IMG/VR virus record: IMGVR_UViG_3300036715_002236
Location: 1-64,000 of that record
Direction: 5' to 3' (one strand)
DNA: 64,000 nt
From: a virus
The notes under the pieces are model-generated. The model had not been told where the DNA came from. It saw only the letters and a list, made by a program, of their open reading frames with translations, and searched no databases. Positions 16,802 to 24,679 of this stretch are shown piece after piece. A program made the position numbers and the translations under genes. Numbering within the stretch: position 1 is the first letter of the stretch; the number at the start of each line of letters is the position of its first letter.

Positions 16802-17157
16802 TAGAAAAGTTTCTTGATTGCGAGACCGGCGAGGACGAGAAGAAGAATGACACCCAGAACCACACCACCAACCACCAGCGGGCTGTTTGAGCTATTGTCT
16901 CCGTAAGTGGTCACACCGTCCACAGGGACGACCTCGGTGGAAGTAGTTGGTGCCATGACCTGATTAGGCTGAACCATGACCACGTGCGAACTCGGCCGGG
17001 TCATTTCCCAGAACATCCACCAATGAACCAAACTCGGGCCAGAGCTGTAGTGGTGCTGATGGATTTCCACGGTGTGAGGAACGACATGGGGGAGCTGGGT
17101 GTGAAGCCGGATGCGGCGCCGGATGACTTGACGGGTGAGCGGAAGGATGAGCGCTCA
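16801..17157 (-). CDS. His/Pro-rich membrane protein, frameshifted in a C-run
   Basis: ATG 17157 (ATGA overlap) opens a frame of SAHPS/HPAP repeats that runs to 16964. The frame giving a sensible C-terminus (VEIHQHHYSSGPSLVHWW, then a hydrophobic helix and KKLF) is the +1 frame to 16801. Removing one C from the CCCCC run near 17083 joins the two into a His-rich protein with one C-terminal membrane segment. A GTG at 17070 could start the second part alone. Confidence 0.6.
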
Positions 17158-17349
17158 TGGGTGACGCTCCGAAAAAGATGCCATCCAATAGGCGAGAACG
17201 ATACGTGAGTCAGGCCGACTCAGACCGTAGGCGTCTTGGAGATACGGCGCCGCGCCATACATGTTGGTAACGCCAGAATCACGGAGAGAGTCGAGAAACT
17301 TCAGGTGAGAATCTTCAACGATTTCAGGGCGAGGAGTGGGTGAGGACAT
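17155..17349 (-). CDS. Small conserved phage protein (64 aa)
   Basis: HLKFLDSLRDSGVTNMYGAA, then PYLQDAYGL and an AYWMASFSERH end: a widespread phage family of unknown function. Compact promoter 17369-17383. Confidence 0.8.
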   Translation of the reverse strand: MSSPTPRPEIVEDSHLKFLDSLRDSGVTNMYGAAPYLQDAYGLSRPDSRIVLAYWMASFSERHP

Positions 17350-17379
17350 GAGATTAGAGTGATAAAGTTTTTATAAATG

Positions 17380-17598
17380 TCAAGACTTCCATTCAACTTC
17401 CATACCGTCGTTGATTTCAGCAACGCAGATGTCAATGTCGATGTCATCTAAGTCCACGATACCGTAGTGCTTAGCGTGGTCACGAACAATCTTGTAGGCC
17501 TTGTCACGGTTGCCATCGGTCTGACGCCAAAGGGCTTCGACCACATCGATGCTACCGCTGTTGAAGGTGTGAAACTTGAGCTGTTCAATCTTGTCCAT
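17380..17598 (-). CDS. Hypothetical acidic protein (72 aa)
   Basis: Compact promoter 17618-17632. A helix followed by an Asp-rich LDDIDIDICVAEINDG segment. Not recognised. Confidence 0.75.
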   Translation of the reverse strand: MDKIEQLKFHTFNSGSIDVVEALWRQTDGNRDKAYKIVRDHAKHYGIVDLDDIDIDICVAEINDGMEVEWKS

Positions 17599-17628
17599 AT
17601 TTGGAGAGTGAGACTTATTTTATAAAAG

Positions 17629-17901
17629 TCAAGAACTAATCGGTCGAATGACGATTCCCTCATGGGCGGGAAGGTTGGTCATGTGCTCAAAGATTTCCAT
17701 CGGCGTCCACGGCGCTCTGAACCACGAACCTCCCTTGTGGGTCCGTTTGAAGTAAAACACCACAGAATCCTTGACGTGCTGTGCTCCGTGGAACGTCCAA
17801 GCCTCAAGTATCGGCCCATGACTCGGAGAGTCGGGAGGACAGAAGGCGAGCGCGGGGAGGGTATCCCCGAACTCACAGTCACGATAGTTCAAGCGTTCCA
17901 T
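17629..17901 (-). CDS. Hypothetical protein (90 aa)
   Basis: ATG 17901 lies one base after the stop of the 17903 gene. Beta-rich, with a cluster of aromatic residues. Not recognised. Confidence 0.7.
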   Translation of the reverse strand: MERLNYRDCEFGDTLPALAFCPPDSPSHGPILEAWTFHGAQHVKDSVVFYFKRTHKGGSWFRAPWTPMEIFEHMTNLPAHEGIVIRPISS

Positions 17902-17902
17902 C

Positions 17903-18244
17903 TTAGTGAGTGTGTGAGACTTCAGCGGGCTTACCATCCCAAAGGAAGGCCCCAGCGTAGGAGGAGACGCGAACGTAGTAGCCCTCGCCCATGTGGTCAG
18001 GACGGAAACCCTTCACGATGTCACGGCCCGCGTTGCTGTTGAGGTCGGGAACAGCCTTACCGTAAAGGCTAATCTTTTCATCAGGCGTTTCGATGTTCCG
18101 AAGCTCACGGAGAGTCACACGAGCCGCGGAAACCTTGGTGACAAGGTAGAACGTGGCGTTGGTCTGGTCATAGCCCCACGAGGAGTGGAGAACATCACCG
18201 ACCTTGGGGAGACGAAGAGCAACAGCAGGATTGATTAGGTTCAT
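17903..18244 (-). CDS. Hypothetical beta-rich protein (113 aa)
   Basis: PKVGDVLHSSWGYDQTNATFYLVTKV resembles the opening strands of SH3/KOW-like barrels. Promoter 18265-18279 (CTCGAC variant). Confidence 0.75.
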   Translation of the reverse strand: MNLINPAVALRLPKVGDVLHSSWGYDQTNATFYLVTKVSAARVTLRELRNIETPDEKISLYGKAVPDLNSNAGRDIVKGFRPDHMGEGYYVRVSSYAGAFLWDGKPAEVSHTH

Positions 18245-18287
18245 GTGAATTACAGTGACGACTTTTTTATAAATGTCGAGCTAATTC

Positions 18288-18473
18288 TTACGGTAAGAGA
18301 AGTTGAAGAAGGCAGGCTAGAGAAAGCCCACCTGTGAGAACACCCATCACAACCAGCATCTTGGCCGTCTGGGGCTTGTCCCGAGAATGGTCGGCCATGA
18401 TGAACTGGGTGAGGGACATGGCACCGCCCAAGGCGAACGTCATGCCATAGACAAGTTGGACGGCGGGTTCCAT
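18288..18473 (-). CDS. Two-helix membrane protein (61 aa)
   Basis: ATG 18473, five bases after the 18478 gene. Hydrophobic residues 5-24 and 40-60. Confidence 0.65.
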   Translation of the reverse strand: MEPAVQLVYGMTFALGGAMSLTQFIMADHSRDKPQTAKMLVVMGVLTGGLSLACLLQLLLP

Positions 18474-18477
18474 GAGA

Positions 18478-18735
18478 TTACGTCTCCCGAATAGACTCAG
18501 CGAAGGAGAGCGGGAAACTGAGAGAGTGGCCCACGGTGAAAACACCGCGAGGCTTCACTTCAAAGAGGCCGACCTTGTAGGAGCCGTCGATGAAATTGAC
18601 GAACACGTTCTTGCCATCAAGAAGTTCGACATCATCATAGGTGAGCTCCTTAGCACGGGGAGCGGGAACCGTGTCCTCAGTGAGAACGGTGCCGATTTCA
18701 GGAACTTCGTCAGGAACGATATTGAGCGGATTCAT
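18478..18735 (-). CDS. Hypothetical protein (85 aa)
   Basis: Compact promoter 18756-18770, which ends in the GTCAAT variant next to a GIY-YIG element. Acidic N-terminus, beta-rich end. Confidence 0.7.
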   Translation of the reverse strand: MNPLNIVPDEVPEIGTVLTEDTVPAPRAKELTYDDVELLDGKNVFVNFIDGSYKVGLFEVKPRGVFTVGHSLSFPLSFAESIRET

Positions 18736-18821
18736 TTGGATATGGTGGTTGATGATTTTATAAATGTCAATAATAAAGCGAATGTTCTCAGTTTTATGTT
18801 CTCAGTGATATACTTATAGAC

Positions 18822-18965
18822 ATGGGAAGAAAGAAGCTATATCATACAAAGGAAGAACAAGATGAACGAACAAGGCGCAACTCAAAAAGATACTATAAAA
18901 ACCATAGAGATGTTATTTGCACAAAGCGCATGTTGCGGTATCTACGGATTAAGAAACAAGCTTAA
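18822..18965 (+). CDS. MGRKK small ORF overlapping GIY-YIG gene (47 aa)
   Basis: Reads MGRKKLYHTKEEQ...RYYKNHR...MLRYLR. Near-identical ORFs begin the elements at 25951, 37738 and 40192, each out of frame with the endonuclease start. Basic, with paired Tyr (RYY-NR), like small DNA-binding segments found with mobile endonucleases in large viruses. Preceded by TATACTTATAGAC. Confidence 0.5.
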   Translation: MGRKKLYHTKEEQDERTRRNSKRYYKNHRDVICTKRMLRYLRIKKQA

Positions 18966-19561
18966 CGGGAAATGGTATGTTGGACAGAGTTTGGATATTC
19001 GTGCCAGGTTGATGCTATATCGTCGGGGGCGCTTGTCGAAGACAACCAAAACTCTATGCCGCGATAGCGAAGTATGGATTTGATGGCTTCGAAACGCACT
19101 TGTTGGAACAGTGTGCGGCAACCACCCTAAATGAGCGTGAAATACATTGGGTGAGCTTTTATAATTCGGCTGAGAAAGGATATAATCTTACAGAAGGTGG
19201 GAACAACGGAACACCAAGCGAAGAGACGCGCCTAAAGTTATCAAAGTCTCATATGGGACAGAGCAGACCTTGTTCAGAAAAAACAAAAGAGATAATGCGT
19301 AAGCGTATGACTGGAAGGACGATACTTCCAGAGTGGCGTGAAAAACTCAGATTAGCCAATATAGGAAAGAAGCACAGTGAAGAAACCAAAAAAACAATGA
19401 GCCTGTCACAAAAAGGAAATCGTGGAAGTTCTGGAAAACATTGGATAACGAACGGACAAACATCCCGCCAGATAGATGTAAATATCATACCTGACGGGTG
19501 GAGAAAAGGACGTTTAATCCAAAAAGTTGCTGTAAGCGTCGGAATCCAAGCTCAAAACTAA
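18862..19561 (+). pseudogene. GIY-YIG homing endonuclease, frameshifted
   Basis: Frame one (18862-19083) has CCGIYGLRNKLNGKWYVGQ; frame two (to 19561) has FDGFETHLLEQC, the Glu region NEREIHWV and NUMOD3-like SEETKKTMSLSQKG units. Removing one A from the AAAA near 19050 restores an intact gene like the copies at 25991 and 37778. Its 3' end overlaps the 19514 gene by 48 bases. Confidence 0.75.
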
Positions 19562-19852
19562 CATTCTGGTTCTATCATACGTTTGAATGCTGACCTTCGT
19601 GCCCTTGTAGTTCATCGAGCCGGAGAAGTCGTAGGTGGCGTAGGTCTTGTAAGTCCACTTGATGAGAGCGGAGAGGAAAGGGTTGAGGAGCTCCGTGTAG
19701 CCCGTAACCGGATTCTCGGTCAGAACGAGCTCACCTTCGGGAAGGAAGATGCCCATCGCGTCGAGCTTGGCGACGAGGTTGAGGTCGGGCTTGCGAAGGG
19801 CCTTGCCGTTGACCGTGTTGTTCGTATTGGTGAGATATGAGGTAAGGTTCAT
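19514..19852 (-). CDS. Hypothetical protein (112 aa)
   Basis: Compact promoter 19873-19887. Central LVAKLDAMGIFLPEGELVLTEN segment. The final 16 codons are overlapped by the GIY-YIG element, whose arrival may have changed the C-terminus. Confidence 0.7.
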   Translation of the reverse strand: MNLTSYLTNTNNTVNGKALRKPDLNLVAKLDAMGIFLPEGELVLTENPVTGYTELLNPFLSALIKWTYKTYATYDFSGSMNYKGTKVSIQTYDRTRMLVLSLDSDAYSNFLD

Positions 19853-19883
19853 GTGGATTACAGTGACGGTATTTTTATAAATG

Positions 19884-20093
19884 TCAAGCTAATGTTATCG
19901 TCGTCCACGCCGGCCACTTTTTGATGAGGGTAGCTTGAACTTTCTTGAGATCTTTCAATGGAATAGTAAAGCGAGAGAAGTTCCGACGTTTCTCTCCGAG
20001 AATCTCTACAAGCACCAGATCCTCATCATACCAACGCTCAGCGTTGGACCAACGAATCACTTTTAGTTTTTGTCCATTACATGTAATCGTCAT
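19884..20093 (-). CDS. Hypothetical protein (69 aa)
   Basis: Promoter variant 20112-20127. Basic, beta-alpha pattern with a C-terminal LKKVQATLIKKW helix. Not recognised. Confidence 0.65.
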   Translation of the reverse strand: MTITCNGQKLKVIRWSNAERWYDEDLVLVEILGEKRRNFSRFTIPLKDLKKVQATLIKKWPAWTTITLA

Positions 20094-20156
20094 AAAGGTA
20101 TCAACATCAACATTTATAAAATGTCAATTAAATTGGCGTTTTAGATTGGTTGGTTG

Positions 20157-21023
20157 TTACATATCAAAGCGGGGCACAAAACCCGTTGACATGTCCTTAA
20201 TACGTTTTGTGACGTATTCATCGAATGGCAACAGCAAAGCTTCTGCGTCTTGGTGATAAAACGACGTTCTTGTTTTAGCGCCAATGTGCTTCGACATGAT
20301 AAGAGACAAAGCATCTCCCGTTAGAGCACCTGACCGCATGAAGGGATTTGCCCAAAAATATAGCCACTCAAAACTTGCGAGGGCAGAAAACCGTGTAAAC
20401 TGGTCGTTGTTGGCATCCCAAGCGATGTTCCAGAACGTGGTAGCCTCAGCCCGAATCTGGCTAATCCACCGACTACGAGGATGTTCAAAAAGCCACAGAA
20501 AGTCACCGTTGGTATCGGTGCCATACTGAATCCGACGACATTGGAACGTTCCACCCGTGCGTGCTGTGAAAAGAGGCTGGTATTCGTGAGAAACCACACA
20601 CATATCCTCAAACCGCTTGACATCGACGGGAAGGCTCGGGAATGGAGCGTAATCGGTATCCCAGACACGACTACTATAAACGTTTGAGTCTTCCTTGGCG
20701 TAGTTCATCGTCCAATCGTAAAAACGTTGAGTCCGAGGAACCAAAGGAGTAGCAAAGGAGTAGCAGGGAGAATTACCTAGTCCAGCGAAACGCTCCTTCC
20801 ACAGTTCCTTCCCACCTTCCGTAACCTGCTTGGCGAAGAACGTGTTATACTTCTGAGCGAGTCCTAGCCGCATCCGGAACAGACCGAATGCCAGCTGATT
20901 GAGTTCGTTCGGGTTGTGTAACTCCGTTTCGTTCACCCACTTACCAAACATTTCTTGGAACTCCGCGCCCATCGCGTCGTATGGAGGTTCTGCGATAACG
21001 TGGCGGAAGTCGATGGGATTCAT
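20157..21023 (-). CDS. Hypothetical protein (288 aa)
   Basis: One of the larger genes of this block, own compact promoter 21044-21058. Aromatic-rich and soluble, with repeated Trp/Phe motifs. A WLYFWANPFMRSGALTGDAL stretch recalls helical segments around active sites, but I cannot assign a family: it lacks the Fic HPF-GNGR signature despite the NPF. Function unknown. Confidence 0.8.
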   Translation of the reverse strand: MNPIDFRHVIAEPPYDAMGAEFQEMFGKWVNETELHNPNELNQLAFGLFRMRLGLAQKYNTFFAKQVTEGGKELWKERFAGLGNSPCYSFATPLVPRTQRFYDWTMNYAKEDSNVYSSRVWDTDYAPFPSLPVDVKRFEDMCVVSHEYQPLFTARTGGTFQCRRIQYGTDTNGDFLWLFEHPRSRWISQIRAEATTFWNIAWDANNDQFTRFSALASFEWLYFWANPFMRSGALTGDALSLIMSKHIGAKTRTSFYHQDAEALLLPFDEYVTKRIKDMSTGFVPRFDM

Positions 21024-21054
21024 GTCGCCAACGGTGACAAACTTTTTATAAATG

Positions 21055-21327
21055 TCAAGCCGTAACGAGCTCAGGCGTGGGTTTCTTTATCTCAACTACA
21101 GCAGGAACTCGCTCATAGAGCTTCTGAGAAGCGCCACGAGTCTTGCCGTCATGCTTTGTCTCGGAGTTGAGACGAAGTTCGTTTGCCTTTACCATTTTCT
21201 TAAGGCGCATGTAAATGGTAATGTAAAGAACACCTGGGTTCTTTGCCATCGCATCTTGAACCGTGAAGCGCACCTTGGAGGGCAGCTTCATCAGAAAATT
21301 ATACTTGGCGCGGGGTTTTTTATTCAT
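21055..21327 (-). CDS. Small basic protein, possible winged helix (90 aa)
   Basis: VLYITIYMRLKKMVKANELRL followed by a Lys/Thr/Gly-rich loop reads like a winged-helix domain; a DNA-binding role is inference. Shares a transcript with 21337-21982. Confidence 0.65.
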   Translation of the reverse strand: MNKKPRAKYNFLMKLPSKVRFTVQDAMAKNPGVLYITIYMRLKKMVKANELRLNSETKHDGKTRGASQKLYERVPAVVEIKKPTPELVTA

Positions 21328-21336
21328 ATAGAAAGA

Positions 21337-21549
21337 TTACGTTGGGTCTTCTCCGGTCAAAACCTTGAGGAGAGACATGTGGGATTTGCCAACTTGTGCG
21401 AGCCTTTCGCACGTTGAAATGAGCGCCGCTGAGATTTCTTTAATGGTGGAATTGAGCGCCTCAATCTGCTTGGCTTGAGCCAGCTGAACTTCGTTCAGAC
21501 GGTTTACTTCCGTCTGATACTTCATTAGAACTTCGATGGTTTCATTCAT
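21337..21549 (-). CDS. Coiled-coil protein (70 aa)
   Basis: ATG 21549 (ATGA overlap). Heptad-like run LMKYQTEVNRLNEVQLAQAK through residue 60. Probably a small oligomer. Confidence 0.7.
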   Translation of the reverse strand: MNETIEVLMKYQTEVNRLNEVQLAQAKQIEALNSTIKEISAALISTCERLAQVGKSHMSLLKVLTGEDPT

Positions 21550-21740
21550 GGTGTAGCGGAGACAAACTTGGGCGCAGGTTGGAGTTGGTCTTGGCGGAAC
21601 CATCTCGCGGAGATGATACCGACAAAACGAACGCTTGCTACCGCGTTATCGGTAGATGTGTAGGTGGATACGATTACTCCGGTCAGCCCGTGAGCGTCTG
21701 AACTAGGGTCATTGATTTGAACAGAGTCTTTGGGTTTCAT
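21546..21740 (-). CDS. SH3/KOW-like small protein (64 aa)
   Basis: KPKDSVQINDPSSDAHGLTG then strands ending FVGIISARWF: the layout of KOW-like barrels. ATGA overlaps on both sides. Confidence 0.65.
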   Translation of the reverse strand: MKPKDSVQINDPSSDAHGLTGVIVSTYTSTDNAVASVRFVGIISARWFRQDQLQPAPKFVSATP

Positions 21741-21982
21741 GTTTTAAAACGGTCGTAGTTTTTCTCCAAGGCTTCCTTGGCATCGAAGAGGCCAAGGCCG
21801 GTGAGATCCCTATAGCGCTTGATGGCCTGGATGCGGTCGCCGTCAGCGTAGATTTTTGCGATAACAGGGGGAACGGTAGGGAGGTCGCTGGCGGCCGGAT
21901 CGAACTCAACTGATGTCACGAGAGGCAGAAGTTTCTGCACAAGTGCCAGCAATTCGGCGTTGGATGTAATGGTAAGTTTCAT
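21737..21982 (-). CDS. Protein with partial bL12 C-terminal-domain-like segment
   Basis: 81 aa. Residues 49-72 (DRIQAIKRYRDLTGLGLFDAKEAL) match the central helix-turn-helix of the bL12 C-terminal domain (V-VIKAVRE-TGLGLKEAK-LV), the surface that contacts translation GTPases. The last strand and helix of the domain are missing. N-terminal 40 residues form another alpha-beta unit. Heads a four-gene unit from promoter 22002-22016. Confidence 0.6.
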   Translation of the reverse strand: MKLTITSNAELLALVQKLLPLVTSVEFDPAASDLPTVPPVIAKIYADGDRIQAIKRYRDLTGLGLFDAKEALEKNYDRFKT

Positions 21983-22094
21983 ACGATGACGGTAACAGTT
22001 AAATTATAAAAGTCAAGAAGGAATCGAAACGAACTTATCATTAATTCAAATCTTACTCACCTTGTCCGGCGGATTTCGGTGGCTTCGTTGAATA

Positions 22095-22520
22095 TCATGT
22101 GAGTAGGAAAGTAAGGCCCTTAGCGTATTTCTTGACTTGGTTCTTTGAAGGTTCGTCGGAAAGGTTCACCAGCATGTCCTTGATTTTAACAGCCGTAGCC
22201 AAAACGTTGGGTTTGACCCGAATCAGATAGTCCTCATAGGACTCGCCCTCAATCTTAGTCATGGAAACCACGGCGGTAATGACTTCCTCAGAAAAACCGA
22301 ACATGCGAAGCAGTTCGACGGTGGCAACCGTGTCTTCGAGAATGTCATGGAGTAGAGCCACCTGCTTCTCCAAGGGATTCTTGAATAGAGCAGCAACGGC
22401 GCGGGAATGGGTGATATACGGAGTGACCTTATCGTTCCGCGTCTGGCCAAAGTGGAAGTGCTCCGCAACTGCGTCAGCGCGGTCTACCAAGTTGGGTTGA
22501 TTGAATAGGTGGTCTAACAT
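22095..22520 (-). CDS. HD phosphohydrolase, SpoT/MESH1-like
   Basis: 141 aa from ATG 22520 (promoter 22541-22555). Shows TPYITHSRAVAA (metal His), VALLHDILEDT (HD pair plus ED) and VKIKDMLVNLSD (final Asp), the order of RelA/SpoT-type (p)ppGpp hydrolases and MESH1. These act on guanosine tetraphosphate or NADPH; the substrate here is inferred. Could dampen the host stringent response. A 13-codon ATGA-overlapping ORF follows at 22098. Confidence 0.75.
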   Translation of the reverse strand: MLDHLFNQPNLVDRADAVAEHFHFGQTRNDKVTPYITHSRAVAALFKNPLEKQVALLHDILEDTVATVELLRMFGFSEEVITAVVSMTKIEGESYEDYLIRVKPNVLATAVKIKDMLVNLSDEPSKNQVKKYAKGLTFLLT

Positions 22521-22551
22521 AAAAAAAGTGTGGATGATTATTTTATAAATG

Positions 22552-22797
22552 TCAATACAGTTCGACAATATTTTTCTTAGAGGGCCGATATTTCTGTTTA
22601 CTGAAGTATTTCAGTGAATCGGGATTATCGATGGGGGAGGCTCCACGTGGACCCTTCAGGTTGTAATAGAGAGGGTCAGCGTCCTTCGCGAAGAGCAGAA
22701 AGTCGCCGCTGTGGGCCCATTTTGAAACGAGATTGAATACTCCACCGAGCTTTTTAGCGTCGGCGTAGGTGAGGTCGGTTTTTCTGGATTTAATCAT
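22552..22797 (-). CDS. Hypothetical basic protein (81 aa)
   Basis: No family recognised. Last in the unit 22552-23367; its stop lies in promoter 22541-22555. Confidence 0.7.
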   Translation of the reverse strand: MIKSRKTDLTYADAKKLGGVFNLVSKWAHSGDFLLFAKDADPLYYNLKGPRGASPIDNPDSLKYFSKQKYRPSKKNIVELY

Positions 22798-22803
22798 GGT
22801 AGT

Positions 22804-22977
22804 TTATGCGGATGCGATAAGGCGAATGAGGCCGGAAATACCCAAGCCAGCGGCTAGGCCTCCGAGCATACCGATGTAAATCGGTCGAATGTGTTCGATG
22901 CCGGCTCCAAGTGCCATACCAACACACATGGTAAAAAGAATGACATGGAGAAATACAGGGAAGTATCGGGAGTTCAT
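22804..22977 (-). CDS. Two-helix membrane protein (57 aa)
   Basis: ATG 22977 overlaps the preceding stop (ATGA). FPVFLHVILFTMCVGMALG and a Gly-rich second helix. Confidence 0.65.
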   Translation of the reverse strand: MNSRYFPVFLHVILFTMCVGMALGAGIEHIRPIYIGMLGGLAAGLGISGLIRLIASA

Positions 22978-23150
22978 AGAGATTTTACGTTTTCTGCGTT
23001 GAAGTCGTAGCCGTTGCCGGCGAGGTCAACCACCGTGTAAACGATGGGGCGACCAACACCTGCGTTGATTTGGAGAATTGTTCCGCCGTAACAGAGACAA
23101 CTGTTGGGGAAGGTGGCAATCACCCTGTCGCCTATCTTGATAGGTTCCAT
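22974..23150 (-). CDS. Small beta-barrel-like protein (58 aa)
   Basis: MEPIKIGDRVIATFPNSCLCYGGTI fits an SH3/KOW-like barrel. Four bases after the 23155 gene and ATGA-overlapping the next. Confidence 0.65.
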   Translation of the reverse strand: MEPIKIGDRVIATFPNSCLCYGGTILQINAGVGRPIVYTVVDLAGNGYDFNAENVKSL

Positions 23151-23154
23151 GTTC

Positions 23155-23367
23155 TTAAACTTCCTTGAACAGTTCGTCCCACACTTCCGGCGGCGTGCCG
23201 GTCATCAGGAACTCACGCTCATCAGCGGTGAGGTAGGGGAAGGCCCTCTGAATGAGGGCCCCGTTCTCTCGCGCGAGATTGCCGATGAGGAGAAGCTCCG
23301 GTGTGAGCTTCGGCATGTCCATCGTGTAAGTCTTGCCGTCGAGCTGACAGCGCTTGGTAATCTTCAT
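23155..23367 (-). CDS. Small conserved phage protein (70 aa)
   Basis: GKTYTMDMPKLTPELL and YLTADEREFLMTGTPPEVWDE are hallmarks of a very common phage family (GK-NTM...L--DEREFL-TG-T---WD). Function unknown. Compact promoter 23388-23402. Confidence 0.85.
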   Translation of the reverse strand: MKITKRCQLDGKTYTMDMPKLTPELLLIGNLARENGALIQRAFPYLTADEREFLMTGTPPEVWDELFKEV

Positions 23368-23398
23368 GGTTAGATACTGTGTGAGATTTTTATAAATG

Positions 23399-23572
23399 TC
23401 AAGACTTGACCAGCTTTTTCTGCCAGATACGGATGTAATCAGAATCGTAACCGACATTGACAAGACGACGCTTTTCTGCTCTCGCTTCCTTGAGAGTTAG
23501 AGAGCTGGTATGAAGTTTCCAACCCTCGTTCCCAACGTCCGTCCAATAGATTTCAACAGTGTAGTTCGTCAT
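23399..23572 (-). CDS. Small hypothetical protein (57 aa)
   Basis: ATG 23572 after promoter 23593-23607 and leader. Beta strand, then LTLKEARAEKRRLVN helix: the short beta-alpha form common here. Confidence 0.7.
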   Translation of the reverse strand: MTNYTVEIYWTDVGNEGWKLHTSSLTLKEARAEKRRLVNVGYDSDYIRIWQKKLVKS

Positions 23573-23603
23573 GTGGGTCACAGTGAAGACTATTTTATAA
23601 AAG

Positions 23604-24128
23604 TCAAGCCAAGACCGGCCCCAACCAACTGGCTAGCCAATAACTCCACTTGTGCTTGAAACGATTTCGGCGGAGATAGTTGTAAGTCTTGGCCATCTTA
23701 TCCCGAAGGTCGTAGAGTCGCTTGTCCTCAAGCGTGTAAGTGTTCCCGCGCTTGGTGTTGCACGGAGAGCAGAGAGGTCGCATATTCCACACGTTGTTCT
23801 TGCCACCCTTGGAGGCCGGCAGGATGTGGTCTCGGTTCATCAGAACGTATCCACCGTCGTGCTCGGCATAGAGGTCAAGATGAAGTCCGCCCTTCTGTTC
23901 AGAACCGTGGCCCACCTTGTCTTGGGTGAGGATAATCTTGGTGCCCTCAAGACCACAGAAGACACACTTGCAACCGTGCAGGCCGAACACCTTCATGCGG
24001 GTGATGGAATACTTCCGGCCCTCATGCACCAACGTTCTGCTGTTATCATTGGTCATGGCCCGATGGATAACCTCGTTGACCGGAAGCTCTCCAAGAATCT
24101 TGGAGCCGGGATTATGTTTAATCTTCAT
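23604..24128 (-). CDS. HNH endonuclease
   Basis: 174 aa. Zinc-type HNH: Cys55/Cys58 (CKCVFCG), RDHILPASKGGKNNVWN (Asp100-His101 and Asn near 112) and RPLCSPCNTKRG (Cys120/Cys123). The N-terminal 50 residues may bind DNA. It has the same compact promoter (24149-24163) and orientation as the surrounding phage genes, unlike the GIY-YIG elements, so it may serve the phage rather than being a recent invader. Could also be a packaging-type HNH. Confidence 0.85.
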   Translation of the reverse strand: MKIKHNPGSKILGELPVNEVIHRAMTNDNSRTLVHEGRKYSITRMKVFGLHGCKCVFCGLEGTKIILTQDKVGHGSEQKGGLHLDLYAEHDGGYVLMNRDHILPASKGGKNNVWNMRPLCSPCNTKRGNTYTLEDKRLYDLRDKMAKTYNYLRRNRFKHKWSYWLASWLGPVLA

Positions 24129-24159
24129 GTGAATTACGGTGAGATATTTTTTATAAATG

Positions 24160-24567
24160 TCAAGAAACCTTTTCAACTTTCCAAACATTGACGACCTTAG
24201 TAGCCATGTTCGTATTCACAAGGTCATAGACCTCGCCATCCTTCACGACAAGCACGTGGCCGTTGACGTGAACCAAATAGGTTCCAACGGAGAACTTGCT
24301 CAGAATATACATGAGGGTGCACCCTTCGATGGGAACCAGAATGAACCGATGACCGAACATGGTTCTCTGACGACCGAGCAGAGCGCCCGTATCAACCCCA
24401 CGATTTCCTCGAATCTCCGGACGATACAGCTTGGGCTGTTCACGAACAAGAAGGTATTCCACGTCCTGATAAGAAACCCCGGTGACGAAGCAGATGGAGG
24501 TCGGAACACAAGTGCCCCGAATTCCGCGGGGAGCCAAGTTCTGAATCTTCAGTTGGTTAATAGTCAT
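24160..24567 (-). CDS. Papain-fold cysteine-peptidase-like protein
   Basis: 135 aa. GTCVPTSICFVTGVSYQDV with Cys20 at the head of a helix and HVNGHVLVVKDGEVYDLVN with His104 before a strand is the Cys/His layout of C39-like peptidases. The same layout appears in the gene at 49719. Function and substrate unknown. Promoter 24588-24602 (CTCGAC variant). Confidence 0.6.
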   Translation of the reverse strand: MTINQLKIQNLAPRGIRGTCVPTSICFVTGVSYQDVEYLLVREQPKLYRPEIRGNRGVDTGALLGRQRTMFGHRFILVPIEGCTLMYILSKFSVGTYLVHVNGHVLVVKDGEVYDLVNTNMATKVVNVWKVEKVS

Positions 24568-24610
24568 ACGACCAACAGTGTATTATATTTTATAAATGTC
24601 GAGCTTAAAT

Positions 24611-24672
24611 TGGTGGATGGTATCGGATTCGAACCGATGACGAAGCGCTCTACCAGACTGAGCTAACCACCC
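24611..24672 (-). pseudogene. tRNA remnant lacking the anticodon arm
   Basis: 62 nt. Acceptor GGGTGGT/ACCATCC, D-arm GCTC-AGTCTGGTA-GAGC, T-arm ATCGG-TTCGAAT-CCGAT and a genomic CCA are all intact. Only 8 bases separate D- and T-arms where about 27 are expected, so the anticodon stem-loop is gone. Amino acid unassignable. Confidence 0.7.
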
Positions 24673-24679
24673 GAAAGTT

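Noticed and set aside
16964-17157. His/Ser/Pro repeat ORF as a complete 64-codon gene
   Set aside because: After the C-run its frame loses coding character, while the adjacent frame continues the His-rich pattern and a membrane helix.
20157-21023. Fic-domain assignment because of WANPFMRSG
   Set aside because: The HPFxxGNGR motif with its His is absent; resemblance is limited to NPF.
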